The notes beneath the pieces are model-generated. The model was given only the letters and a program-made list of their open reading frames with translations, was not told the origin of the DNA and searched no databases. From Methylophilus rhizosphaerae (GTDB lineage: Bacteria > Pseudomonadota > Gammaproteobacteria > Burkholderiales > Methylophilaceae): a DNA stretch of 64,000 nt. Made by a program: the position numbers and the translations under genes. The stretch is from NCBI RefSeq assembly GCF_900100975.1, contig NZ_FNFX01000004.1, positions 422,121 to 486,120 on the forward strand, in the 5' to 3' direction. Positions 10,892 through 20,114 of the stretch are shown here, in pieces. How positions within the stretch are numbered: the stretch's first letter is position 1; the number at the start of each line of letters is the position of its first letter.

Positions 10892-11575
10892 ATGCACACC
10901 AACTCCACCCTGATTCCAGAATCCTCCTCGGCAAAAACGAGGGTCGGTCGCCCCAAAGCCGGTACCGAACAGGAGCGGCATGCGCTATTGCTGGAACAGG
11001 CGCTGGCCCTGTTTATGGAAGAGGGGGTGGCCCAGACCAGTGTTGCCCGCATCGCTTCTGCTTGCGGTGTTTCCACACGTACCATTTACGAGCGGTTTGA
11101 CAATAAACATGCCCTGCTGATTGCGGCGATCAAACACAGGGTGGAACAGGATGTTTCAGCCATGGTGCAGGTGGATAATTTAGCCAGCCAGTCATTGCAG
11201 CAGGTGCTGACACAGGTAGGGCGCTTTATGCTGAATCGGGTGCTTGAGCCGCGCATGCTGTCGTTCTTCCGTATCGGGGTGGCGGAAGCTGCCCATGTGC
11301 CGGAGCTGTCGCGTGCCATGAAAGCAGTGGGGCCGGAACGCATCCACCAGATGCTGGCGGATATTTTCCGTTTTTATGCGGCAAGAAACCAGTTGCCCTC
11401 GCAGGATTTCAAGCGGGCCGCAGAGTCTTTTTGCGAGTTGCTGATTGCCGCGCCGCGCACCAAAGCGCTATTCGGTGTGCTGGACAAGGATTGGGATGCA
11501 GAAGCCCATCTGGCATTTGTGGTGAATTTGTTTTTACATGGCATGCAGGGAATGGAGTCGGCCGATGCGGCTTAA
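10892..11575 (+). CDS. TetR family transcriptional regulator of an RND efflux operon
   Basis: A 227-aa regulator. After a 17-residue tail, VGRPKAGTEQERHALLLEQAL leads into a TetR_N helix-turn-helix (about residues 35-80) whose recognition region reads TSVARIASACGVSTRTIYERF. The C-terminal ligand domain is of the AefR-like type (LSRAMKAVGPERIHQML). It is the first gene of a four-gene run; its last codons overlap the start of the outer-membrane factor gene. The repressor and pump are therefore co-transcribed and autoregulation is likely. The inducer cannot be inferred. Confidence 0.9.
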   Translation: MHTNSTLIPESSSAKTRVGRPKAGTEQERHALLLEQALALFMEEGVAQTSVARIASACGVSTRTIYERFDNKHALLIAAIKHRVEQDVSAMVQVDNLASQSLQQVLTQVGRFMLNRVLEPRMLSFFRIGVAEAAHVPELSRAMKAVGPERIHQMLADIFRFYAARNQLPSQDFKRAAESFCELLIAAPRTKALFGVLDKDWDAEAHLAFVVNLFLHGMQGMESADAA

Positions 11576-12992
11576 TCAATATTGTGTCTGGCTGCTGTTA
11601 TGCGTGCCATTAGCCAGTTGCTCGGTAATCGATGAGTATATCCGTCCCAAACCGGTCACGGTGGAACAGTGGCAGACGCCTCTGCCACATGACGGCAACC
11701 TTGCCTCACTCAAGGGGTGGTGGGCGCAGTTCAAGGATCCGGTGCTGGACCAGTTACTGGCGCAGGCACAAAAAGAAAGCCCTTCCCTCGAAATCGCCTT
11801 GGCCAATATCCGTACTGCGCGCGCCAATGTGCTGTCAGCTCGCGCACAGGGCATTCCCGATTTAACCGGTTCCGGCAGCATGACGCAGAGCAAGGGTGGT
11901 GGCGGTGGCGCATTCCCTGCCAGTACGCTGGATATTGAATCGGTCTCGCTGGATGCCAGCTGGGAAGTTGATTTGTTCGGCAAAATCAAGGCCGCCAAGC
12001 AGGCAGCAAAAGCACAGTTGGATGCGAAAAAAATCGCCTGGCATGATGCGCGCCTGAGCCTGGCAGCGGAAGTCGCCAATAACTATGTCAATTACCGTGC
12101 CTGCCAGGCATCGGTGAGTGCGTTGCAGCAGGCGTTTGATTCACGCGCGGAGACCGCACGGTTGACAGGCATTTCTGCCAAAGCGGGCTTCTCTGCCCCG
12201 GCTGACCTGGCGTTGGCAGAGGCGGCGACCCGCGCCAGTGAATCTACGCTGGATGGCCAGCAGGCCGAGTGTGATGGCCTGGTCAAGGCGCTGGTGGAGC
12301 TGACCAATTTCCCTGAGGCGGAATTGCGCAGTTTACTGGCGCAACGCAGGGGCTTACCGCAACCTGCCATGTTTGAGGTGAACGCTTTGCCTGCGAGCCT
12401 GCTCACCCGCAGGCCAGACCTGGCAATTGATGAGCGCAACCTAGCAGAAGCCAGTGCCAATATCGGAGTGGCCAAGGCGCAGCTATATCCCAGCCTGACC
12501 CTGTCAGGCTCCATCGGTTACCGGCGTACCAATTTTGGCGGCATGGTGACGCGTACTGACTCCTGGTCGTATGGCCCTTCACTGAAGTTACCGATTTTTG
12601 ACGGTGGGACGCTACGTGCCGACCTGGCTGAAGCCCGTGCAAATTTCGACAGTTTAATGGCGACCTATAAACAGGATGTACGCAAGGCGCTTAAAGAGGT
12701 GGAACAGGCGCTGGTCAATCTGGATAGCGCCACGCGACGCTCAAAATCCGAGGAAGCCAGCGCGCAGCAGTATGCCCGGTATTTCCAGGCGGCTGAACTG
12801 AACTGGAAATCCGGCGGACTGGATTTGCTGTCACTGGAAGATGCGCGCCGCCAGAAAATCAATGCAGAATTAAATGTGGTCACCCAGCAGAAAAATCGCG
12901 TTCTACAGTGGATCGCCCTGTATAAAGCATTTGGCGGTGACTGGTACGAGTGGCAGCAGGCAACAAAACAAACAACAGAAAAAGGTAAATAA
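11565..12992 (+). CDS. RND efflux outer-membrane lipoprotein (NodT/OprM family)
   Basis: A 475-aa TolC-like channel. The start at 11565 inside the end of tetR gives a lipoprotein signal peptide with lipobox LASC (Cys19) and a GGAG about 10 bases upstream. An earlier in-frame ATG at 11538 would spoil the signal. Two OEP repeats follow. Hallmarks are the WWAQFKDPVLDQLL opening, WEVDLFGKIK, LPASLLTRRPDLAIDERNLAEASANIGVAKAQLYPSLTLSG (read as adjacent family blocks) and a final ALVNLDSA...GLDLLSLEDARRQ. It should form the outer-membrane exit duct for the pump encoded next, two bases downstream. Confidence 0.95.
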   Translation: MRLNQYCVWLLLCVPLASCSVIDEYIRPKPVTVEQWQTPLPHDGNLASLKGWWAQFKDPVLDQLLAQAQKESPSLEIALANIRTARANVLSARAQGIPDLTGSGSMTQSKGGGGGAFPASTLDIESVSLDASWEVDLFGKIKAAKQAAKAQLDAKKIAWHDARLSLAAEVANNYVNYRACQASVSALQQAFDSRAETARLTGISAKAGFSAPADLALAEAATRASESTLDGQQAECDGLVKALVELTNFPEAELRSLLAQRRGLPQPAMFEVNALPASLLTRRPDLAIDERNLAEASANIGVAKAQLYPSLTLSGSIGYRRTNFGGMVTRTDSWSYGPSLKLPIFDGGTLRADLAEARANFDSLMATYKQDVRKALKEVEQALVNLDSATRRSKSEEASAQQYARYFQAAELNWKSGGLDLLSLEDARRQKINAELNVVTQQKNRVLQWIALYKAFGGDWYEWQQATKQTTEKGK

Positions 12993-12994
12993 AC

Positions 12995-14155
12995 ATGGCG
13001 AGAGGACTCACAAAAAAAGGCAAGTTTCTGGTGATTGCAGCATTGCTGATAGCGGTCAGTGTCTGGTTTACCCTGCATCCCATCCATCAGGCCGAGTTGG
13101 CGGAGAAGCGCGGTAACCGCCAGGCAGCCAGTCCAGCCGGCGAGCCTGCCAAAGCCATGCTGAGTGTGGAAGTCACGCGGCCACAGGCAGTGCAATGGCC
13201 GATGACGCTGGTGCTGAACGGCAGCATTTACCCCTGGCAGGAAGCACTGGTCAGTGCCGAAATTTCCGATTTGCGTATCCGGCAGGTGCTGGTGGATGTC
13301 GGTGCGCAGGTCAGCAAGGGCCAGCCATTGGTGCTGCTGGCTGATGAAACGGTGAAAGCTGATTTGCAGAAACAGCTGGCAACCGTGGAAAAAGACAAGG
13401 CTGCGCTAGCGGAAGCCAGGAGCAATGCCGACCGTGCGCAGGAAATCAGGGACAGCGGGGCGCTCTCCGCGCAGAAAATCAATGAATACATGATTGCGCT
13501 GCAAACTGCGAAAGCCAATCTTGCCTTGTCGGAAGCCGAACTGGAAAACCAGAAAATCCGTATACGCCAGACCCAGGTAGTGGCGCCGGATGATGGCGTG
13601 GTGTCTTCACGCTCTGCCAACCTGGGTAATGTAGTGTCTGCAGGTACTGAGCTGTTCAAGCTGATTCGCCAGGGGCGCATAGAATGGCGTGGCGAAGTAA
13701 ATGCCGACCAGCAGGCGGCTTTGCATGCCGGGCAAACGGTCAACCTCAATCTGCCGGGTGGTAAAGTGGTGGCCGGTAAAGTGCGCCTGATTTCACCGAC
13801 TGTGGATAACAATACCCGCAATGCACTGGTGTATGCGGATATTCCCAAGAACAGCGCCAAGCCTGGCATGTATGTGCAGGGCACAGTGGATATCGGCCAG
13901 CAGCGCGGCCTGGCCGTGCCTTTGAGTGCGGTGACTTACCGGGACGGTTTTGCCTATGTGTTTGCGGTGAGTGCGAGTGACGCGCAAGGTATGAGCAAAA
14001 TCACCCAGCGCAAGGTGCAAACCGGGCGTACGCATGGTGAGCAGATCGAAATACTGAATGGCATAGACGCTGAATCCAGCCTGGTGCTCAGCGGGGGCGC
14101 TTTCCTCAATGATGGCGATACCGTGAAAATTGTCACGCGCAAAGCCGGAGCCTGA
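12995..14155 (+). CDS. RND efflux periplasmic adaptor (membrane fusion protein)
   Basis: A 386-aa HlyD/MFP-type adaptor. An N-terminal signal-anchor (KKGKFLVIAALLIAVSVWF) is followed by a lipoyl half-motif (ALVSAEISDLRIRQVLVDVGAQVSKGQPLVLL read as adjacent pieces), a coiled-coil hairpin (about residues 125-180) and the returning lipoyl half (VVAPDDGVVSSRSANLGNVV). Beta-barrel and membrane-proximal domains end the protein. It links the inner-membrane transporter to the outer-membrane lipoprotein. It lies 2 bp after the OMF gene and 2 bp before the permease, a tight operon. Confidence 0.94.
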   Translation: MARGLTKKGKFLVIAALLIAVSVWFTLHPIHQAELAEKRGNRQAASPAGEPAKAMLSVEVTRPQAVQWPMTLVLNGSIYPWQEALVSAEISDLRIRQVLVDVGAQVSKGQPLVLLADETVKADLQKQLATVEKDKAALAEARSNADRAQEIRDSGALSAQKINEYMIALQTAKANLALSEAELENQKIRIRQTQVVAPDDGVVSSRSANLGNVVSAGTELFKLIRQGRIEWRGEVNADQQAALHAGQTVNLNLPGGKVVAGKVRLISPTVDNNTRNALVYADIPKNSAKPGMYVQGTVDIGQQRGLAVPLSAVTYRDGFAYVFAVSASDAQGMSKITQRKVQTGRTHGEQIEILNGIDAESSLVLSGGAFLNDGDTVKIVTRKAGA

Positions 14156-14157
14156 GC

Positions 14158-17100
14158 ATGAATTTTTCGGCCTGGTCCATCCGTAATCCGGTTCCGGCAA
14201 TCCTGCTGTTTGTTGTGTTGACTTTCCTGGGGCTCAGATCGCTGAGCCAGCTGGGCAAGCAGAACTTCCCTGATATCGAGCTGCCGGTGATTACGGTCAG
14301 CGCGACGCTGGAAGGGGCGGCACCGCCGCAACTGGAAACCGAGGTGGCGCGCAAAATTGAGGACAAGATTGCCACCATAGGCGGCATAGAACATATGTCC
14401 ACTGTTATCACCGACGGTGGTGTCGCCATCAGTGTGCAGTTTACGATTGATACCAATAGTGAAGAAGCGCTGAACCTGGTACGCAATGCGGTTGACAGTG
14501 CACGCTCCGAACTGCCGACATCGGTGACGACACCTACTGTTTCCAAACTGACCACTACAGGCAGCGCGATCCTGACCTTTGTTGTCTCTGCGGACAATAT
14601 GGATGAAGGTGAGTTGTCCTGGTTTGTCGATAATGAAATCAGCAAGGCCATGTTGTCCGTGGTGGGCGTGGGCAAAATCACCCGTACCGGCGGCGTGGAC
14701 CGCGAAATCCAGGTCAACCTGAACCCGACCCTGATGTCCGGCTTGGGCGTCAATGTCAGTGATGTGTCGGCCCAGCTCAAGCGCGTGCAGCAGGATGCCT
14801 CCGGCGGGCGTGGTGATATTGGCGACAATGTCCAGTCGGTGCGTACACTGGGTGCGCTACACAGTGCTGACGAAGTACGCAACCTCGATATCCCCATCAG
14901 TGATGGCCGCCATATCAAACTGTCACAGGTGGCGGAAGTGCTGGATACCTATGCCGAGCGCAGTACCTATGCCAGCTATGATGGCAAGGAAGTGGTCCGT
15001 TTTGAAATTACGCGCAGCAAAGGCACCAGCGAGGTGACCGTTGCCAAAGATGTGCGCGCCGCGCTGGAAAAATTCAGCCGGCAGCATCCACAGGTCAAGA
15101 TTGCCGAAGCCTACAATATGGTCAAGCCGGTAGAAGACAATTATCACGGCTCCATGCAGCTGTTGTATGAAGGCGCCTTACTGGCGGTGCTGGTAGTGTG
15201 GTGGTTCCTGCGTGACTGGCGCGCGACCATTATTGCCACGGTGGCGTTGCCGCTTTCCATGATTCCCACCTTTGCGGTGATGCAATATTTCGGCTTTTCG
15301 CTGAACCTGCTGACCTTACTGGCACTGGCACTGGTGGTTGGCATCCTGGTGGATGACGCGATCGTGGAAATCGAGAATATCGTGCGTCATCTGCGCATGG
15401 GTAAAACGCCGTACCAGGCGGCGATGGAAGCCGCCGACGAAATCGGCTTTGCCGTGATAGCCACCACTTTTACGCTGGTGGCTATTTTTCTCCCGACAGG
15501 ATTCATGGGTGGCATTCCCGGCAAGTTCTTCAAGCAGTTCGGCATCACTGCCGCCATTGCCATCATGGGCTCCCTGGTGGTGGCGCGTTTGCTGACGCCC
15601 ATGATGTCGGCCTATTTGCTCAAACCGCATCCGGCCAAGGAAGAACAGACGTCTGCCACCATGCATACCTACCTGCGCTGGGTGGCCTGGTGCCTGGGGC
15701 ACCGCAAAACTGTGGTGGCCGGGTTTATCCTGTTTATCGTTGGTTCACTGATGCTGATGCCTTTGTTGCCTAAAGGCTTTGTGCCGCCTTCTGACAGTAG
15801 CCAGACCAAAATCAATATCGAGTTACAGCCGGGTACCCCGCTGGCGCAAACACGTCGTGTGGTCGATGAGGCTGAGCGCATTGTAAAACAGCATCCGCAG
15901 GTGAAAGCGGTATTCAGCGCAGCGGGTGCGGCCAGTACCGGCGGTGGTGGTCCGCATGCGGCCGAGAGTACCACGGATGTACGCAAGGGTAGCCTGGTCA
16001 TTACGCTGACCGACCGTAGCGAACGCAAACAAAAACAGGCGGAGATTGAGGCTGATTTGCGCGAGCAACTGAAAACCCTGCCCGGTGCGCGCATTTCGGT
16101 GGGTTCCGGCGAAACCGGTGAACGCTTGCAGGTCACGCTGGCCAGCGACGATCCTGTGGCCCTGCAAACGGCCAGCCAGCAAGTCGGCCTGCAATTAAGG
16201 AGTATCTCTGGCCTGGGCAATATCACCTCCAGTGCCAGCTTGCAGCGCCCCGAAGTGCAGATTATCCCGGATGTGGATAAGGCCGCTGAGTTGGGCGTGA
16301 CGGTGGAAGCTATTGCACAAGTCATTCGTGTGGCAACCTCCGGCGATTTTTCCAACAGCATGCCCAAACTCAACCTGCCACAACGCCAGGTGCCCATCCG
16401 CGTGCGACTGGGGCCCAGTGTGCGCACCAGCCTGCAGGAAATTGCGCAGTTGCGTGTCCCGGCGCGCAATGGCAGTGTCAGCCTGGAAACCGTGGCAACC
16501 GTGCGCATGGGCAGTGGTCCGCAGCAGATTGACCGCATGGACCGCATGCGCAATGTCACGTTTGATATTGAACTGAACAAGCGCCAAATTGGCGAAGTCA
16601 TGCATGAAGTGCAGCAACTGCCCGCGATACAAAATCTGCCGCCCAGTGTGAAACAACTGGAAGCCGGCGACGCAAAACGCATGAACGAGCTATTCAGCAG
16701 TTTTGGCGGCGCCATGATTATCGGCATTATGTGCATCTATGTGGTGCTGGTGTTATTGTTCGGCGACTTTTTGCAGCCAGTGACCATCTTGGGTGCGCTG
16801 CCATTGTCGTTAGGTGGTGCATTCTTTGCCTTGCTGGTGACGCATAACAGCTTCTCCATGCCCAGCGTGATTGGCCTGCTGATGCTGATGGGCGTAGTTA
16901 CCAAAAACTCTATCCTGCTGGTGGAATACACCATCATGGCAAGAAAAGAGCACAAGCTGAACCGGTTTGACGCCATTATTGATGGCTGCCACAAACGGGC
17001 ACGTCCCATTATTATGACCACCATCGCGATGGCGGCAGGTATGCTGCCCATTGCACTGGGCTGGAGTGCCGATCCCAGTTTCAGATCACCGATGGCGATT

Positions 17101-17229
17101 ACGGTGATTGGCGGGTTGGTGACCTCTACGGTGCTGAGCCTGGTGGTGATTCCGGTGTTGTATACCTATGTGGATGATTTGCTGGGTAAATTACGCAGTT
17201 TGGGGAGACTGGCCAGGAAGCATGTATAG
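14158..17229 (+). CDS. RND efflux transporter, HAE1/AcrB-type inner-membrane pump
   Basis: A 1023-aa proton-driven drug/metabolite exporter with the expected 12 membrane helices and two large periplasmic loops. The opening NFSAWSIRNPVPAILL, the PDIELPVITVSATLEGAAP porter segment and the proton-relay helix LVVGILVDDAIVEIENI (Asp-Asp pair near residue 405) are diagnostic. The second-half counterpart is MGVVTKNSILLVEY. Length is typical of AcrB relatives, towards the MexF/MdtBC side. Substrate is unknown. A strong terminator follows at 17260-17285 and closes the tetR-OMF-MFP-RND operon. Confidence 0.95.
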   Translation: MNFSAWSIRNPVPAILLFVVLTFLGLRSLSQLGKQNFPDIELPVITVSATLEGAAPPQLETEVARKIEDKIATIGGIEHMSTVITDGGVAISVQFTIDTNSEEALNLVRNAVDSARSELPTSVTTPTVSKLTTTGSAILTFVVSADNMDEGELSWFVDNEISKAMLSVVGVGKITRTGGVDREIQVNLNPTLMSGLGVNVSDVSAQLKRVQQDASGGRGDIGDNVQSVRTLGALHSADEVRNLDIPISDGRHIKLSQVAEVLDTYAERSTYASYDGKEVVRFEITRSKGTSEVTVAKDVRAALEKFSRQHPQVKIAEAYNMVKPVEDNYHGSMQLLYEGALLAVLVVWWFLRDWRATIIATVALPLSMIPTFAVMQYFGFSLNLLTLLALALVVGILVDDAIVEIENIVRHLRMGKTPYQAAMEAADEIGFAVIATTFTLVAIFLPTGFMGGIPGKFFKQFGITAAIAIMGSLVVARLLTPMMSAYLLKPHPAKEEQTSATMHTYLRWVAWCLGHRKTVVAGFILFIVGSLMLMPLLPKGFVPPSDSSQTKINIELQPGTPLAQTRRVVDEAERIVKQHPQVKAVFSAAGAASTGGGGPHAAESTTDVRKGSLVITLTDRSERKQKQAEIEADLREQLKTLPGARISVGSGETGERLQVTLASDDPVALQTASQQVGLQLRSISGLGNITSSASLQRPEVQIIPDVDKAAELGVTVEAIAQVIRVATSGDFSNSMPKLNLPQRQVPIRVRLGPSVRTSLQEIAQLRVPARNGSVSLETVATVRMGSGPQQIDRMDRMRNVTFDIELNKRQIGEVMHEVQQLPAIQNLPPSVKQLEAGDAKRMNELFSSFGGAMIIGIMCIYVVLVLLFGDFLQPVTILGALPLSLGGAFFALLVTHNSFSMPSVIGLLMLMGVVTKNSILLVEYTIMARKEHKLNRFDAIIDGCHKRARPIIMTTIAMAAGMLPIALGWSADPSFRSPMAITVIGGLVTSTVLSLVVIPVLYTYVDDLLGKLRSLGRLARKHV

Positions 17230-17259
17230 TTTTTCTTAGCTCATCAATTAGTTTTTTGA

Positions 17260-17285
17260 AGGCGCGCTGAGAAGTGCGCCTTTTT
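17260..17285 (+). terminator. Rho-independent terminator of the efflux operon
   Basis: A 7-bp stem (GGCGCGC / GTGCGCC with one G-T pair) and TGAGAA loop are followed by TTTTTT. Confidence 0.9.
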
Positions 17286-17314
17286 GTTTGGTGGGTTAGG
17301 AAGGTGATCCTTGC

Positions 17315-17390
17315 GGTTTTATGTAGCGATTTATTTCGCCTGACGGCGAAACAAACATTTACCAGGTTAGATGCCAGTGAAAATTTCAAA
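17315..17390. repeat. Dispersed palindromic intergenic repeat, copy A
   Basis: This stretch begins GGTTTTATGTAGCGAT, carries an imperfect hairpin (TTTCGCC-TGAC-GGCGAAA) and ends near AAAATTTC. It shares its first 16 bases and overall layout with a segment at 37904-37979. It sits between the efflux-operon terminator and the end of the recombinase gene. It looks like a REP-type noncoding repeat. Confidence 0.7.
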
Positions 17391-17434
17391 GAAGGCATCA
17401 GCAGACAATCATAGCAATATCACTAATAAATTCT

Positions 17435-18667
17435 CTATTGATTCCGATGTTGCCGCTTGCTTTGCAAAATACCAATATTCATTTCCCCATTTAATGTCGA
17501 GGCGTAATGTTTTTCTATCATGGCCACCGAGGTTCTGGCATTACGCGCCAGGGTCAGCATATCAATACCTTCGCCATATAGCAGCCTGAAGGTAATTGCG
17601 GTGTGGCGCAAGCTGTACATGGTGCGCCCGATGCCATGTGGCCCGGTTTTGAGGCCGGTTTCATGCAGCAGCCAGTTGAACAGGAAACCCATCATGCGCA
17701 TGGCATAATCGCGATTGGCAATATCCGGGAAAAATACATAGTCGTCAGATTGACCGAAGCCTTGCGATAGCGCTTTTTGTTGCAGTTTTCTGTAAATAAC
17801 CACTGCCTTCATCAAGGTGACGATAGGCATATTATGACGCTTGGTTTCCGGCAGGGTCAGGCGTAAATAGGAGTGCGTGTTTTCAACGATATGCACATGG
17901 CTATGTTTCATAACCTTAATATCGCTGGGCCGTACAAAACTGTTGACCATAAAGCCGATCAGTCTATACATCTCTTCGCGCATGACCAGCAGGCGTTGAT
18001 CCAAGCCGGTGGCGTTTAAAAACTGTTCTTTTTCAAAATAAAACGCACGGTTACGCAAGCGCCAGCCAGTGCGTAGCAGTGCCAGGTATTCCTGCAAGGT
18101 GAAGGCCCCGCGTGAGTTTGACACCGGCTTCAACTTGGGGAATTCCGGCATGCGATCCAGTTTCCCGGCATGCATGGCTTCGTTTAGTGACTGTTTGACA
18201 ATGAGCAGGTATTGGCTGGCAGACGAGATGCCAATATTGTGCGATGCCAGATAATCCAGAAATTGTGACAGCGTCGTGTATGAAATCTGCGCCAATTCAA
18301 TGCCGGAGAAAAATGGTGCCACGTGTTTGTCAGCACGGTACTGGTAAATCTCATAACACTTGGCACTCATTTGTTGGGTATTGAACTTATGCAGCCATTT
18401 TTTGCGTGCAATCGCCAGGAATTCTGTTAAATAAAGGGGTGGCGTAACAGGGTGAGAAATAGCTTTCTCAATGGGGTGGGCATCTGCTTGCTTAGCATAG
18501 AGTGAAGTTGCTGCTGTCATATTCGCTAACGCATCGCCGGAAATCAGCCATAGTTTCACCTGATGGTCCACTACCAGCGCGACCGGGTGGTTTAATGCAT
18601 GTTCTGCAACCTGGTCGGGGTTTTCTAGCAATTCGGAAAGCTGGTAAATTTTTGCATCAGGCAGCAT
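17435..18667 (-). CDS. Solitary tyrosine recombinase / integrase
   Basis: A 410-aa protein with a catalytic domain of the phage-integrase fold in its C-terminal half. Visible residues are Arg246 (VNSFVRPSDIKVMK), a candidate Lys276 (ETKRHNM), box II YSLRHTAITF with Arg354, and the nucleophile Tyr388 (MIEKHY). Box II begins with Tyr rather than His, and the usual LGHSS reads ARTS. I recall this YSLRHT...TSVxMIExHY pattern from a family of chromosomal integrases, so it need not be dead. The N-terminal region (1-80) is unlike known DNA-binding arms. No tRNA, attachment-site duplication or phage gene is near. The target is unknown. Confidence 0.85.
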   Translation of the reverse strand: MLPDAKIYQLSELLENPDQVAEHALNHPVALVVDHQVKLWLISGDALANMTAATSLYAKQADAHPIEKAISHPVTPPLYLTEFLAIARKKWLHKFNTQQMSAKCYEIYQYRADKHVAPFFSGIELAQISYTTLSQFLDYLASHNIGISSASQYLLIVKQSLNEAMHAGKLDRMPEFPKLKPVSNSRGAFTLQEYLALLRTGWRLRNRAFYFEKEQFLNATGLDQRLLVMREEMYRLIGFMVNSFVRPSDIKVMKHSHVHIVENTHSYLRLTLPETKRHNMPIVTLMKAVVIYRKLQQKALSQGFGQSDDYVFFPDIANRDYAMRMMGFLFNWLLHETGLKTGPHGIGRTMYSLRHTAITFRLLYGEGIDMLTLARNARTSVAMIEKHYASTLNGEMNIGILQSKRQHRNQ

Positions 18668-18781
18668 CTGGTCACCTTATTTAATAGAGGAAACGAGAAT
18701 ATGCCAGCCAATGGCACCACCATGAAAATAATCTCTTGAGCGCGCGCCCTGATTTAAAGACATGCATACTTCACAGGCAAT

Positions 18782-18809
18782 AAAAAACGGCAACCGAAGT
18801 TGCCGTTTT
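18782..18809 (-). terminator. Terminator of the intact porin gene
   Basis: A 7-bp stem (CGGCAAC / GTTGCCG) with four-base loop is followed on the minus strand by a T-run. The 65 bases from the porin stop to this terminator are nearly identical to those after the truncated porin at 48816, with one extra A there. Confidence 0.92.
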
Positions 18810-18848
18810 ATCTGACTTTTAATTTAAGCAGGTAAGCCTGCAATTAAA

Positions 18849-20114
18849 TTAGAAGAACAGGATAGCACCCAGAGAAACTGTTTTTGCTTTAGCGTCCAAA
18901 TCACCGCCGGTTTGCTCCAGTTTCTGTTTAGTTTGAGAGTACTCAGCCACCAAGTTCAGGTGCTTGGTCAGAGGGTGGTAAGCACCAACTGTCCACATTT
19001 CATTTTTCAGGTTGTCAAAGGCATCAACACTGTTGCCTTCCAGCTTGGATTGACCCCAGCTCAGACCCAATTTTGTACCAACTTCTGGGACTGTGTATGT
19101 ACCTTGTACATAACCACCTTTGGAATCACGACGCTTACCAGCAGCATCGAAACCATCCCACAGTTGACCTGTTTGGCCGATACCTTTGCCATCGTAGTAG
19201 TAACCAGTCAAGCCGAAGCCAGCCAAGTTAACAGTTGTACCGATATCCCATGCAGTTGCACGGTCGCTAGAACTAGTGATCGTGTTTGCTGTACCTGGAA
19301 CAATCACACCACCAACAATCGCATCAGCAGTAGCGTTAGTCAAACCTTTAACTTTTTGGCTGATAGCAGATACCCAAACTTTACCTGCTACGTCGCCGGT
19401 CCACTCGTAAGAAGCTTTACCTTCGAATGCTGGTTGAGAACCACCACGGTCAGTGCTTGTTGCGCTACCTACTGCAGCAATACCAGCAGTCTGTGCATCC
19501 CAAGATTGAGTTACGCCACCTGTGAATTGGAAGCCGTTCCAGTTTGGTGATGTGTAAGCAACTTGAGATTTCCAGTCAGCGTAGATGTAACCGGAACCGA
19601 TACGACCCAGAGTAGTTGTGTTGCCAGCCAAGTTACCAGCACCGCCGCCAACGCCCAGCAATGTCATGTCGTTCAAGATAGCGTCTGAAGCGAAGATGCC
19701 CAGATCTTTACCCAGTTTGATAGAACCCCAGGAAGCATCACCGAATGTCAGGAATGCTTGACGGTTTTCTTGCTGGCTGCTTTGGAACAGTGCGCGATTT
19801 GTAGAAGCACCTGGGTTAATGCTGATTGTGAAACCAACATCCAGGTCGTTCTGACGTGTTTTACCGGAAACGCTCAGGTAGTTTGGCAACAAACCGGTAG
19901 TGATGTTGGAGGTGCTATCACCTTTACCATTGCCCAAACCCAGTGGAGCTGCGCCAGAGTTGTCGCCGCTGTAAGTAGTTTGTGTGTAGTAAGCGTTAAC
20001 AACGCCACCGATGTCCAAAGTCCAGTCACCAGCTGGGATTGTGATACCAGCTTGTGCGCTTGAAGCGGCAGCAACCAGAGCTGCTGCAACTGCAACGTTT
20101 AATTTCATGTTCAT
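18849..20114 (-). CDS. Gram-negative outer-membrane porin, intact copy
   Basis: A 421-aa general-diffusion porin. The start at 20114 is chosen because TTTGGAG lies 6 bases upstream and it gives a clean signal peptide (MNMKLNVAVAAALVAAASSAQA, cut before GITIPAGDW). The mature chain alternates conserved beta-strand blocks (NYLSVSGKTRQNDLDVGF, SWGSIKLGKDLGIFASDA, AGFGLTGYYYDGKG, VGAYHPLTKHLNLVAEYSQ) with low-complexity Ser/Thr/Ala-rich stretches that should be exposed loops. The C-terminal Phe-Phe fits the BAM recognition signal. Frequent use of a narrow codon set suggests high expression. A second, headless copy lies at 47662-48816 on the other strand. Confidence 0.93.
   Translation of the reverse strand: MNMKLNVAVAAALVAAASSAQAGITIPAGDWTLDIGGVVNAYYTQTTYSGDNSGAAPLGLGNGKGDSTSNITTGLLPNYLSVSGKTRQNDLDVGFTISINPGASTNRALFQSSQQENRQAFLTFGDASWGSIKLGKDLGIFASDAILNDMTLLGVGGGAGNLAGNTTTLGRIGSGYIYADWKSQVAYTSPNWNGFQFTGGVTQSWDAQTAGIAAVGSATSTDRGGSQPAFEGKASYEWTGDVAGKVWVSAISQKVKGLTNATADAIVGGVIVPGTANTITSSSDRATAWDIGTTVNLAGFGLTGYYYDGKGIGQTGQLWDGFDAAGKRRDSKGGYVQGTYTVPEVGTKLGLSWGQSKLEGNSVDAFDNLKNEMWTVGAYHPLTKHLNLVAEYSQTKQKLEQTGGDLDAKAKTVSLGAILFF

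Noticed and set aside
15669..16736. A 355-codon open frame antisense to the RND pump
   Set aside because: Ser/Arg/Cys-rich translation without homology, fully inside a clear AcrB-type gene.
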